NCBI GenBank assembly: GCA_025360125.1
Contig: JANYCU010000009.1
Location: forward strand, 53,309 to 117,308
Reading direction: 5' to 3'
DNA from: Armatimonadota bacterium
GTDB lineage: Bacteria > Armatimonadota > Fimbriimonadia > Fimbriimonadales > Fimbriimonadaceae
Length of the DNA: 64,000 nucleotides
The position numbers were made by a program, and so were the translations under genes. Below, one piece after another: positions 9,410 to 17,297 of this stretch (position 1 is the first letter of the stretch; every line of letters starts with the position of its first letter). The notes under the pieces were generated by a model. That model was not told the DNA's origin. It saw only the letters and a program-made list of their open reading frames with translations, and searched no databases.

Positions 9410-10758
9410 CCGATCGACCTCTTCAGCCAGTCGCTCAGAATCTCAATAATATTCGGATTGAATTTCCCGCCCCTTCCCCACTTCTGCATGCTATCGGCAA
9501 ACGAATCGGTATTCGAAAACCCGTGATCACTATGCGGAACCAGAATGAACTCCGCTGACCCTGGATGCTTTTTGTTCATCATCTCTGCGATGAATTCATG
9601 ATCTGAACGAGTCGAAATGAAGTCATTCTCACCCCAAATCGCGGCAACTTTCGCATCAATCTTCGCCCACGCTCCTGGCAAATTCTTCGTCGCGAGAGTT
9701 TGGAAGAACCCAATTCCCACTCCCGAATAAGTCTTGCCATCCGGAATCATCGCATTCACCCGAGCCTTCAACGCCGGATACTTGCGGACGATGTCGGCTG
9801 GCTTCATTTGCTCATAAAACAAGTGGTGACAAACGGCCCCCATCTCGACCATTTCTGCATCGAGCGCATCGGGCGAGGCTCCACCAAGCAATGACTGCCG
9901 TCGAGTGTTTTCGAGCATGTACTCGTTCCATGTTTTCGAGATGGTGGCAATCGCCGCAACCGCCGCAACTTTCTCTGTTTGCGCGACCAACGGGCCAAAC
10001 ACTCCGCCCATGCTATGCCCGACGATCGCAATCTTGTTCTTGTCCACGAATCCGTAAGACTTGGTCAACCGTACCGCCTGCAAGTAAGCATCGAGTTCGG
10101 TGTCGAAACCTAAGTTCGTATACTCCGGACCTTCGCTGTCACCCTGACCCGGCTTGTCGATTCGCACAATCGCATACGTCTTCGAAAGCGGCCCCATGAT
10201 GTTGCCGTATGAGATTCCGGGATACTCGCCGTCAAGGCTGTACGCCCCGATTCCCCCAATCCAGAAAATCGTCGGAAAGGGTCCCTCGCCTTGGGGGTGG
10301 GTCGAGATCACCCGAATTCGCTTGCCAAGACTCAGCACTTGGTCGTACTCGACCACAACCCCATCACCTTTTTGCATCGGACGCTTAACCGCAGTTCCGG
10401 TCAATTCAACTGACTTGCCCGCTCGCATTACTCCAACCTTGACGATCTGACCTCCGCTGACCAGTCGCATTATCGACATAAAGTCAGGAACGGTCGCAGT
10501 CTTCTTGCCGTTCAGGCTCAAAACCACATCGCCAACCGCAAACTTCATAACCTCGGCCGTGGAACCTGCAATCACCCTCGTGACTTCAATCGATGCCGTC
10601 GGAACATTCAGCTGCTTCGCTTTTTCAACCGCAATTGGAGTCAGTTGAGCACCCAACATCGCCTTTCGAGGCAACGGTGCTCCACGCTCGATTTGCCCAA
10701 ATGCCACTGAGACCAATAATAAGAGCGACAACAGGATGATAATTCGTCGACAATTCAT
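9406..10758 (-). CDS. Exported PDZ plus alpha/beta hydrolase fusion protein
   Basis: This 450-residue protein starts at the ATG preceded by a GGGGTG ribosome-binding site, which gives a signal peptide ending VAFG-Q. Residues about 30-125 form a PDZ-like domain (VTRVIAGSTAEVMKFAVGDVVLSLNG). Residues about 140-450 form an alpha/beta hydrolase with nucleophile Ser249 in GHSMGG, an acid in WGEND, and a C-terminal histidine in HSDHGF. The fold suggests a periplasmic esterase or peptidase whose PDZ domain may bind peptide ends or mediate assembly. The substrate is unknown. The convergent neighbour overlaps its stop. Confidence 0.8.
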   Translation of the reverse strand: MNCRRIIILLSLLLLVSVAFGQIERGAPLPRKAMLGAQLTPIAVEKAKQLNVPTASIEVTRVIAGSTAEVMKFAVGDVVLSLNGKKTATVPDFMSIMRLVSGGQIVKVGVMRAGKSVELTGTAVKRPMQKGDGVVVEYDQVLSLGKRIRVISTHPQGEGPFPTIFWIGGIGAYSLDGEYPGISYGNIMGPLSKTYAIVRIDKPGQGDSEGPEYTNLGFDTELDAYLQAVRLTKSYGFVDKNKIAIVGHSMGGVFGPLVAQTEKVAAVAAIATISKTWNEYMLENTRRQSLLGGASPDALDAEMVEMGAVCHHLFYEQMKPADIVRKYPALKARVNAMIPDGKTYSGVGIGFFQTLATKNLPGAWAKIDAKVAAIWGENDFISTRSDHEFIAEMMNKKHPGSAEFILVPHSDHGFSNTDSFADSMQKWGRGGKFNPNIIEILSDWLKRSIG

Positions 10759-10813
10759 GCCACCCCATGATACTGCCTGTAATTTAGTTTCAGTTCCCAG
10801 ATATAGTGAATCT

Positions 10814-11290
10814 ATGAGCATGCAAATCGTCAAAGACTATCTCACAAAACAGCTAGAAAGCAGCCTCGAAACCTACCTCAAAGACCTCGAAGCGATGCCC
10901 GAAGAGGACCTTATCAATGGGGTCAAGGGCAACGAGCGAAAAGGTATCGACTTCTCTTACGAAGTCGCCTATGTATGCCATCGATTTGCAAAACGACTCC
11001 GGGGCGAAACTCCAGAACCTTGGCCGGAAGGCGGGTGGATGATGGCACCTGCCGAATTTCGAACCAAAGTGGCGGCAACGGCTCACATGCAACAAGGCAT
11101 GACCGCGCTTATCGACACCTGGAAGTTGATTCCGGCCGAAGAAATCACGAAGGTGATTGTCCTACCATCCGGCGAAACAAGCCCGCTTGATCTCGTGTTC
11201 TCCTGCTGCTGGCACAACGGTTACCACGACGGTCAGCTCAATTACATCCAAGAGCTAAAGGGTGACCTCACCATGCATTGGCAAGACTAG
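10814..11290 (+). CDS. DinB-like putative metal-binding protein
   Basis: This 158-residue protein starts at the ATG at 10814, just upstream of a second in-frame ATG; the open frame extends further upstream but without credible coding sense. The C-terminal HNGYHDGQLNYIQ matches the DinB HxxxHxGQ signature, and His50 or His82 could supply the third ligand. It is more diverged from the family than the first DinB gene at the window start. It is divergent from the PDZ hydrolase gene and its stop overlaps the convergent beta-helix gene by 4 bases. Confidence 0.7.
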   Translation: MSMQIVKDYLTKQLESSLETYLKDLEAMPEEDLINGVKGNERKGIDFSYEVAYVCHRFAKRLRGETPEPWPEGGWMMAPAEFRTKVAATAHMQQGMTALIDTWKLIPAEEITKVIVLPSGETSPLDLVFSCCWHNGYHDGQLNYIQELKGDLTMHWQD

Positions 11291-13224
11291 TTCTTCGCCA
11301 AAGACTTTCGCAGGTCATCGTAATAGAGGCCCATGTGGTCAACGGGGAAATTGGGGACTCCTGGAACCTTCGTCCAACTCCCCGCTTGACTTGACTCAAC
11401 GTTTTTGTCGTATTGAGTCGTTTTGCGGTATGCCTCTTCAGTCCGATCTAAGAGCTTGCCAGATCGAATCAGAAAATTCCCTTTCATGATATTGCCCATG
11501 GGCGCCATTGGTTGATTCTCCAGAATAGTTGCCAGCTTGGGATACCAGTCCTTCCATGCACTGCCTTGGTAGGGCATCGCATTTAGTCGTTCCATCATGG
11601 TGGGTTTACTCGATGCCGCCCATCCAAGTCCCCTTGCATCGCAGTCAAATCCGAGCTTGCAATCGACAATGATGTTCCCCTCCATCACATTGTCTCGACC
11701 GCCGCCAACGAGAAATCCCCAATGGCATCGCTCGATCAGGTTTCCAATGGCGCTATTTCCCGAAGCCAAATCATCAAAGTAAATTGCCGGCTCCCATTTG
11801 TGCATCCCAACATTATCGTAGAAGTGGTTGATGCGAATTTGGGTTCCTCTTGCGGTCCAATCTCGGCCAGTGTAGATCACTCCACCGTCGCCCGTTTTGC
11901 CGAGAGTGCGATAGAACTCGCAGTTCTCGATAGTGTGATTGTTGCCGCGAAAAATAATTGCCGAATGAGGTGCGTCATGCATGGAGCAACTACTGATCGT
12001 ATTTCCAACTCCAGAAAGATTGACCGCTGGCCGATACGTTTGAGTGCGTCTCGAGAAGTGGTGAATGTCGCAATTGACCACCGTGTTATAGCCCGATTTC
12101 AGCTCCTTGCGTTCGCCACCACCGAGGGCGATCCCGCCTTCACCCGTGTTCCAAATATTGCAGGTATTGACCCCGCAGCTAATTCCTCCTTCAATCGTCA
12201 CAGCCCGCTCCCCCAGGTTGAACAGTTGACAGCCCTTCACTATTCCGTGCTCAGCATTGGATATTTGAACGCCATCTCCTCTCGAATAAGCCAAATCCAA
12301 GCCTTCAATCCGGACACCCAGACCCGACTTGATCGTAAACATCGGCGTGCCCAAAGTGCTGAGCCGCAAAGACTTGGTACTAGGAAGCGGAATGAGATAG
12401 GCCTTCGAATTGACTCGGTCCAAATAATACTCACCCGGCTGATCCAGCTCTTCGATCAGATTTTCCGCGAAGAACTCCGCACCCTTGTCAACCCCATAGC
12501 TATGGGGCTTAGCCAGGGTTATCTGGCCGTTCGCTGAGTCGATCGAGTCGACTCGCATGCTCTCGTCGGCCCAATCGTACTTCCAATATCCAAAAAGCCA
12601 TATGTCACTTGCTTTGGTCCAAAGCTTGGCTCGGTCGGTTACACCCGTAAATATTGGCTTCCGTGGCGTGGCCGCCCGGTCCTTTTCGCCATTGCCAGCT
12701 TCGGTTACAACGCCCACCTTCGTAAATCCTTTATTGGGCCACCGAGCCACCGTCATCGGAGTTCGGTCGGCAAAAAGTTCATTGGGGCCAACCGACACCG
12801 GAGTCGTGAACCCATAGGCACTTGACGGCGCGAGAGATGCCTTCAAAAAAGGCTTGAAATCGATTTGTTTGACCAACAACCGAGCGGCAGGATCGATGAT
12901 ACGCGCCAAGATCACTGGATCCGTACACGGCTTGATCGCACCCATAGGAATTTGGACTGCTCCGGTTAGTAACGGCCTACTTCCCTTCTCGCCCTGAATC
13001 AGCAGCATCGAATCCCGTTGGTCCAATTCAATCGTTTTGGTCAGTTGGTACTCGCCGGGTCGAATCGTGATCGTCTGGATCTTTGTTTTCCGAGCAATAT
13101 CCATTGCTCGTTCGAGCGTCGCAACAGGTTTGCCCTTAGTGCCATCGTTCGCATCATTCCCATTCCTGGCAACAAAAATCTCCGATGGTCTATAGAGGGC
13201 AAAAAGGCAAATCGCGGTGAGCAT
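11287..13224 (-). CDS. Right-handed parallel beta-helix protein, likely exported
   Basis: This protein has about 645 residues from the start chosen here; the frame is open to 13290. A hydrophobic N-terminus is followed by IFVARNGNDANDGTKGKP, the usual opening of secreted beta-helix proteins of the pectate-lyase/DUF1565 type. The middle (about residues 290-530) has regular short repeats with N-x-I and G-x-x-N-x-I/V patterns typical of parallel beta-helix coils. Such proteins usually act on polysaccharides or on the cell surface. No catalytic site can be assigned safely. Its promoter region overlaps that of the divergent AraC-type gene. Confidence 0.75.
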   Translation of the reverse strand: MLTAICLFALYRPSEIFVARNGNDANDGTKGKPVATLERAMDIARKTKIQTITIRPGEYQLTKTIELDQRDSMLLIQGEKGSRPLLTGAVQIPMGAIKPCTDPVILARIIDPAARLLVKQIDFKPFLKASLAPSSAYGFTTPVSVGPNELFADRTPMTVARWPNKGFTKVGVVTEAGNGEKDRAATPRKPIFTGVTDRAKLWTKASDIWLFGYWKYDWADESMRVDSIDSANGQITLAKPHSYGVDKGAEFFAENLIEELDQPGEYYLDRVNSKAYLIPLPSTKSLRLSTLGTPMFTIKSGLGVRIEGLDLAYSRGDGVQISNAEHGIVKGCQLFNLGERAVTIEGGISCGVNTCNIWNTGEGGIALGGGERKELKSGYNTVVNCDIHHFSRRTQTYRPAVNLSGVGNTISSCSMHDAPHSAIIFRGNNHTIENCEFYRTLGKTGDGGVIYTGRDWTARGTQIRINHFYDNVGMHKWEPAIYFDDLASGNSAIGNLIERCHWGFLVGGGRDNVMEGNIIVDCKLGFDCDARGLGWAASSKPTMMERLNAMPYQGSAWKDWYPKLATILENQPMAPMGNIMKGNFLIRSGKLLDRTEEAYRKTTQYDKNVESSQAGSWTKVPGVPNFPVDHMGLYYDDLRKSLAKN

Positions 13225-13229
13225 CTTCG

Positions 13230-13664
13230 GTGAGGCTACCCAACCCGACTTGGCACCGGTATGATGATCTCGTGCCTGGTCCGTGCCCATATGCTCTCGC
13301 TCTCAGCCGCGTGCCGCGACGCAAGTGGGCGACGCGAGCAGAACTGCTCGAGCGGGTCGAGCTAACCAAAAAGATGATCGAGCAAAGCCCGGGCCAGAAT
13401 CTAACCATCGCGAGTCTTTCTCGCATCGCCGGACTTTCCGAAAGCCACTTCATTCGACTCTTTGGCGACACCTACGGAGTCTCACCGCGAAAGATGCTCT
13501 CGAACCAACGAATGGCGACCGCCAAAATTTTACTCGTTCAAGGAAAAGATGTTACGTCGGTCGCGCTTGAAATTGGCTACTTGAGTGTGCCGACGTTCTG
13601 TCGGCGCTTTAAGGAAGCCTTTGGCGAAACGCCGAAGGACTACAAGAACCGCAATTTAGGATAA
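13230..13664 (+). CDS. AraC-family transcriptional regulator (DNA-binding domain only)
   Basis: This 144-residue protein starts at GTG, with only 5 bases between it and the divergent start at 13224. Residues about 40-140 form a complete double helix-turn-helix AraC domain (NLTIASLSRIAGLSESHF, then VTSVALEIGYLSVPTFCRRFKEAFGETP). The first ~35 residues are Pro/Arg-rich and there is no sensor domain, so this is either a stand-alone DNA-binding type or an N-terminally decayed gene. It lies 37 nt upstream of a VOC gene that it probably controls. AraC-VOC pairs are common. Confidence 0.82.
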   Translation: MRLPNPTWHRYDDLVPGPCPYALALSRVPRRKWATRAELLERVELTKKMIEQSPGQNLTIASLSRIAGLSESHFIRLFGDTYGVSPRKMLSNQRMATAKILLVQGKDVTSVALEIGYLSVPTFCRRFKEAFGETPKDYKNRNLG

Positions 13665-13701
13665 TAAATTACACGCACTTTGTTTGTAACATGACCTCGT
13701 T

Positions 13702-14046
13702 ATGAACACAATTTGCCACATCGAATATTACGTGACCGACCTCGATAAGGCGCAAGCCTTTTACGGCGGACTCTTTAACTGGGATTTCCGCAGCTTCGTT
13801 GATGGGATGGTCGTCTTCGGAATCGGAGACCAACATATCGGCGGCCTAATGAAAACGGACAAGGTTGAAGCGGGTCGTTCACCGGGAATCTGGTTCAAGG
13901 TCGAAGACCTTGACGAAAAGGTCGCGACAACGCTGGCAATGGGCGGATCGACTCCCAACGAAAAGAATCCCGTTCCGGGAGTCGGCTGGCCCATCACTGT
14001 CCGCGATCCGGACGGAAACGACGTCGGCTTCGTTCAGTTCGACTAA
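13702..14046 (+). CDS. VOC-family (glyoxalase-like) protein
   Basis: This 114-residue protein contains a single VOC domain made of two beta-alpha-beta-beta-beta modules. HIEYYVTDLDKAQAFYGGLF at the N-terminus and DPDGNDVGFVQF at the C-terminus are hallmark segments. Family members bind a metal and act on lactoylglutathione-like, dioxygenase-type or antibiotic substrates; the real substrate is not visible. It follows the AraC regulator closely and is probably in the same transcript. Confidence 0.8.
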   Translation: MNTICHIEYYVTDLDKAQAFYGGLFNWDFRSFVDGMVVFGIGDQHIGGLMKTDKVEAGRSPGIWFKVEDLDEKVATTLAMGGSTPNEKNPVPGVGWPITVRDPDGNDVGFVQFD

Positions 14047-14054
14047 TTCAAAAA

Positions 14055-14085
14055 TTGTCCTTCCAGTGAGGAGCTGGAAGGACAA
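14055..14085. terminator. Stem-loop after the VOC gene
   Basis: A 12-bp perfect stem (TTGTCCTTCCAG with its complement) and a 7-nt loop start 8 bases after the VOC stop codon. The T run is on the minus-strand side only, so plus-strand termination would be weak. It could instead protect the 3' end of the VOC mRNA. Confidence 0.5.
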
Positions 14086-14115
14086 AATCACCCTCTCCTG
14101 CGATAAGATAACTCA

Positions 14116-15051
14116 ATGCTTTCCCTAGTCGCTTGTATCATCTCAGTTGCACAATCTGGCGATGTCCTGACCACCCTAGAGGGTTCGTATTCCGCCTCAT
14201 CTGTGAGTCCAAACTTCGACCCAATCAAGCTGCAGACAATAAACGCCAAAGTATTTGAACTGATCGAGAAGGACCAACTAAAGACTCCAAGCGAATACTT
14301 ACGGGCAGCGAAGCTCATTTCAGAATTTCGAAACTCATTCGAGACAAGCCGCATCAAGCATGAACTGATCCTTTGTGCGCTTGCTGGAGGCGAGGAAAAA
14401 GCCAAGACGGCCATTGGCCAATCGTGGGATATGTTTCTGATCTCGACTGGACGTGAACAACAAATCGGATCCATCAAAATCCCCGACGAGCCTAAATTTG
14501 CAATTTCACCTGCGCCAAAATCGATCTTCAGCGTCATCTCAAATCCTGCTAAAGCAGTGGAACAAGCGGCCAAAGCCAAAAGCGATGAGGAAGTGACCAA
14601 GATCTGCGACGACGATCAAGCGGTACGTCAACAAGATTGGAGCAAATTGACGCCCAAGCAGATGGGTGACTTAGTAAAAGGCGACAAGGCGAGGCTCAAG
14701 CGAACGATTGAATTACTCGAAGCTGGTCGAATCGTCACGGCCGAGGATTTCGACCATGCTTCGCTCGTTCTTCAGCACGGCTCGACCTGGCGCGACTACT
14801 CACTCGCCCATGAACTCTCTATTTGCTCATTGCTACTTGGCAACAAGAAAGCAGCCTGGCTATCCGCCGCGACCTACGATCGAATGCTTGGCTCTGGCGG
14901 TTATCGCCAGCGATTCGGAACGCAGTACGGAAGCGTTGGCAACGGAAAATTTTCCCTCGATCTAGTCGACCCAACCGGAATCAATGACTCGGAGCGGAAG
15001 GCGATGCATTGTCCGACTCTCGAAGAAGCCAAGAATCGGAAGTGGGACTAG
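14116..15051 (+). CDS. Exported DUF6624-like protein with two diverged copies of the domain
   Basis: This 311-residue protein has a short hydrophobic N-terminus (MLSLVACIISVAQS) that may be a signal peptide. Residues about 190-275 match the DUF6624 pattern: paired helices, a hydrophobic helix, and a closing YDRMLGSGGYRQRFGTQ. Residues about 40-122 show the same helix order and end WDMFLISTGREQQIGS, so the protein looks like an internal duplication with a decayed first half. Related proteins are secreted or periplasmic with no known activity. Its stop overlaps the convergent PemK toxin gene by 4 bases. Confidence 0.65.
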   Translation: MLSLVACIISVAQSGDVLTTLEGSYSASSVSPNFDPIKLQTINAKVFELIEKDQLKTPSEYLRAAKLISEFRNSFETSRIKHELILCALAGGEEKAKTAIGQSWDMFLISTGREQQIGSIKIPDEPKFAISPAPKSIFSVISNPAKAVEQAAKAKSDEEVTKICDDDQAVRQQDWSKLTPKQMGDLVKGDKARLKRTIELLEAGRIVTAEDFDHASLVLQHGSTWRDYSLAHELSICSLLLGNKKAAWLSAATYDRMLGSGGYRQRFGTQYGSVGNGKFSLDLVDPTGINDSERKAMHCPTLEEAKNRKWD

Positions 15052-15386
15052 ATTGACATAACGTCTCTCAACCGCATTTTTACTTTGACCAAGTCCTCGG
15101 GTAACAAGAATCCGATTTGCGAACCTAGTTCAGATTTCAGAACCGTATGAACTTGCTCGCACTTTACAAAGGACTGTTGAGCCAAATTGTTATTTGAATC
15201 AGGTTGGATTGGCACATGGAATCTCTTTCCTTTTGTTGTCACGGGAACGATTAGTGCTAGTGGATATGTGACATTTTCATTGAAGACGTCAGACTGAATG
15301 ACCAATACAGAGCGACGTCCAGCTTGACGGGCATCGACAGGAAATCCGAAATCATACCAAACGATGTCGCCTTGTCTAATCTCCAA
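15048..15386 (-). CDS. PemK/MazF-type mRNA interferase toxin
   Basis: This 112-residue toxin is of the type II PemK/MazF endoribonuclease family, which cleaves mRNA in the cytoplasm. The N-terminal beta-barrel motif GDIVWYDFGFPVDARQAGRRSVLVIQ, including the conserved G-R-R-P/S-V-L-V-I-Q core, and the SFVKCEQVHT strand are present. Length is normal. It overlaps the antitoxin gene by 11 bases, the usual order (antitoxin first). The convergent gene overlaps its stop. No decay is visible. Confidence 0.88.
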   Translation of the reverse strand: MEIRQGDIVWYDFGFPVDARQAGRRSVLVIQSDVFNENVTYPLALIVPVTTKGKRFHVPIQPDSNNNLAQQSFVKCEQVHTVLKSELGSQIGFLLPEDLVKVKMRLRDVMSI

Positions 15387-15624
15387 TGTGCCTCATTGTC
15401 TTCTTTTGAGCAGCGAGCCACGGTTCAAATTCGGACATATCAAAATCTTCGGCCAACTCTTGAACGTCAAGCCTCAATTGCTCCTGCCTGACCCTAGCCA
15501 GTTTCTCTTCGATTGCCTCGATTACAAATTGGTTTAGGCTTACGTCGTCGACGTTAGCCTTATAAATGCCAATAGCCTCATAAACGACCAGTGGCAATCT
15601 AGTTGTCAACGCCTTGTATTCCAT
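15376..15624 (-). CDS. Ribbon-helix-helix-type antitoxin of the PemK module
   Basis: This 82-residue partner of the downstream PemK toxin has an N-terminal beta strand and two helices (KALTTRLPLVVYEAI, then SLNQFVIEAIEEKL) that fit a ribbon-helix-helix DNA-binding domain. It is followed by an acidic tail (AEDFDMSEFEPWL) likely to wrap the toxin. The antitoxin should repress its own operon, and palindromic sequence lies directly upstream. Confidence 0.8.
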   Translation of the reverse strand: MEYKALTTRLPLVVYEAIGIYKANVDDVSLNQFVIEAIEEKLARVRQEQLRLDVQELAEDFDMSEFEPWLAAQKKTMRHIGD

Positions 15625-15637
15625 ATCATCTATATAC

Positions 15638-15676
15638 CATAATATGCACCATTATGTGACACCACACTATGGTGCA
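15638..15676 (-). promoter_or_regulatory. Inverted repeats upstream of the toxin-antitoxin operon
   Basis: Two overlapping inverted repeats lie 14-52 nt upstream of the antitoxin start. One is TGCACCAT at 15645-15652 with ATGGTGCA at 15669-15676. The other is CATAAT at 15638-15643 with ATTATG at 15651-15656. This is the expected place for an autoregulatory operator of a ribbon-helix-helix antitoxin. Confidence 0.6.
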
Positions 15677-15678
15677 AT

Positions 15679-17256
15679 TTAATTAAACCGTAGCGGTCCG
15701 TTGTTCGTATAAACCGCTTCTGCCAACTTCGTAAACTCAGCTTTCTCGCAACTTGGCACCATCACCGCCTCACCTGTCAGAGTCTGCCATGCCTCCGCCG
15801 CTTTCGCGTTCATCGACGGCTGCATCGCCTCCATCAGCGTGACCGCAATTCCCCCCAGCTTCGTCGCCCGGAACCATGCCGACTGCTCGGCGTAGGCCAG
15901 CAACAGCAAATCCGACGCCGCCCCGACTTCAACTTGGCCGTCCAGCGGCCGCTCGATGGCTCGACAAGCGAGGTCTTCGATGAAAGTCGATCCCGCCCCG
16001 ACGTGAATCTGCCCTGCTTTCAACTTTCGCTGGAAGCGATCTGCCAGAAACACACGATTGATCTCGTTCGTGCCTTCATAAATCTTACTGACTCGCGCGT
16101 CCCGGTAGTGCCGCGCAATCGGAAACTCTTCGGTAAACCCATATCCGCCATAAATCTGCAAGGCCTCATCAATAATCCATGCCTCCGCCTCCGTGCTAAA
16201 CACCTTACACGCCGAGCATTCAATCGCGTATTCCTCGGCGGCTTTTCTATTTCCATCAATCGTCCCGCCATACAAGTCAAACGCTTCGTCGATCATCGCG
16301 CCGGTGCGGTAAATCATCGACTCCGCCACAAAGAACCAACCCGCCATCTGCGCCAGCTTCTTTTGAATCAATCCGAAAGAGGAAATACTTTGGCCAAACT
16401 GCTTTCGATCATGGGCGTAAGCCACCGCAAGTTCAATCGCATTTCGAGCTGGGCCAATCGACATCGACGACAGCTTAAATCGACCAATGTTCAAAGCATT
16501 AAAGGCAACATGGTGTCCTTTTCCTGGTTCGTACAGCAAGTTTTCCAGCGGGATTTCGGCATTTTCCAGCGTAATTCGCGCCGTCGATGACCCTTTCAAG
16601 CCCATCTTGTACTCTTCCCTTTCGATCGTCAGGCCCGGAGTATTTCGTTCAACCAAAAACGCCGAGAACTGCTCGCCATTGATCTTCGCCATCACCAAGA
16701 ACTGATCGGCCCACTTCGCGTTGCTGATCCACATCTTGGTACCGTTCAGCACCCATTTCCCGTCCCGCTCAACCGCGCTCGTGGTCACGCTCAAGGCATC
16801 TGAACCAGAGTTAGGTTCACTCAAAGCATAGGCGCCAATCTCCACTCCCGAGGTCAAACCTGGGAGATACTTCGTCTTCTGGGCTTCGGAGCCAAAGAGG
16901 CTAAGCCCAACCTGACTGATTCCGCTCGTGATTCCGTAAGTGACGCTCATCGAGCCATTCAGGCTCATGAATTCGAGAATTCGTGCTGCGAGGTTTTTCC
17001 CGAGTCCTAGCCCACCGTAAGCGTCCGGACTATCAATTCCACACAAACCGAGTTCGCCCGCCTTCTGAATCAAGCGAGGCATCAAACCCTCCTCCTGTGC
17101 GTCAATTGCCTCCAGATGAGGCATGACTTCACTACGGCAAAACTGCTCCGCCACGTCGATCATCATCTTGTCGTCACTCGAAAAATCCTCGGGAGTGAAG
17201 CATCGAAGGGGAATGCCAGAAAGAAAGGAACCGCCAGGAATCAAATTATCGGACAT
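15679..17256 (-). CDS. Acyl-CoA dehydrogenase with extra C-terminal domain
   Basis: This FAD flavoenzyme introduces the alpha-beta double bond in acyl-CoA during fatty-acid or branched-chain degradation. The AYALSEPNSGSDA FAD/substrate loop, the DRKQFGQSISSF helix, LQIYGGYGFTEEFP and YEGTNEINR (catalytic Glu in YEGT) are intact. At 525 residues it is longer than the ~380-residue core. About 110 C-terminal residues form an added helical domain, as in the Bacillus FadE and very-long-chain type enzymes. It lies 41 nt after argS on the same strand, with no other beta-oxidation gene nearby. Confidence 0.88.
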   Translation of the reverse strand: MSDNLIPGGSFLSGIPLRCFTPEDFSSDDKMMIDVAEQFCRSEVMPHLEAIDAQEEGLMPRLIQKAGELGLCGIDSPDAYGGLGLGKNLAARILEFMSLNGSMSVTYGITSGISQVGLSLFGSEAQKTKYLPGLTSGVEIGAYALSEPNSGSDALSVTTSAVERDGKWVLNGTKMWISNAKWADQFLVMAKINGEQFSAFLVERNTPGLTIEREEYKMGLKGSSTARITLENAEIPLENLLYEPGKGHHVAFNALNIGRFKLSSMSIGPARNAIELAVAYAHDRKQFGQSISSFGLIQKKLAQMAGWFFVAESMIYRTGAMIDEAFDLYGGTIDGNRKAAEEYAIECSACKVFSTEAEAWIIDEALQIYGGYGFTEEFPIARHYRDARVSKIYEGTNEINRVFLADRFQRKLKAGQIHVGAGSTFIEDLACRAIERPLDGQVEVGAASDLLLLAYAEQSAWFRATKLGGIAVTLMEAMQPSMNAKAAEAWQTLTGEAVMVPSCEKAEFTKLAEAVYTNNGPLRFN

Positions 17257-17297
17257 CGTTGTACCGTCTCTATTATGAACCGCCTACATTTTCCCAA

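Noticed and set aside
11722..12537. 271-residue open frame antisense to the beta-helix gene
   Set aside because: It runs antisense to a gene with clear signal peptide and repeat structure, has no recognisable protein features, and has no ribosome-binding site.
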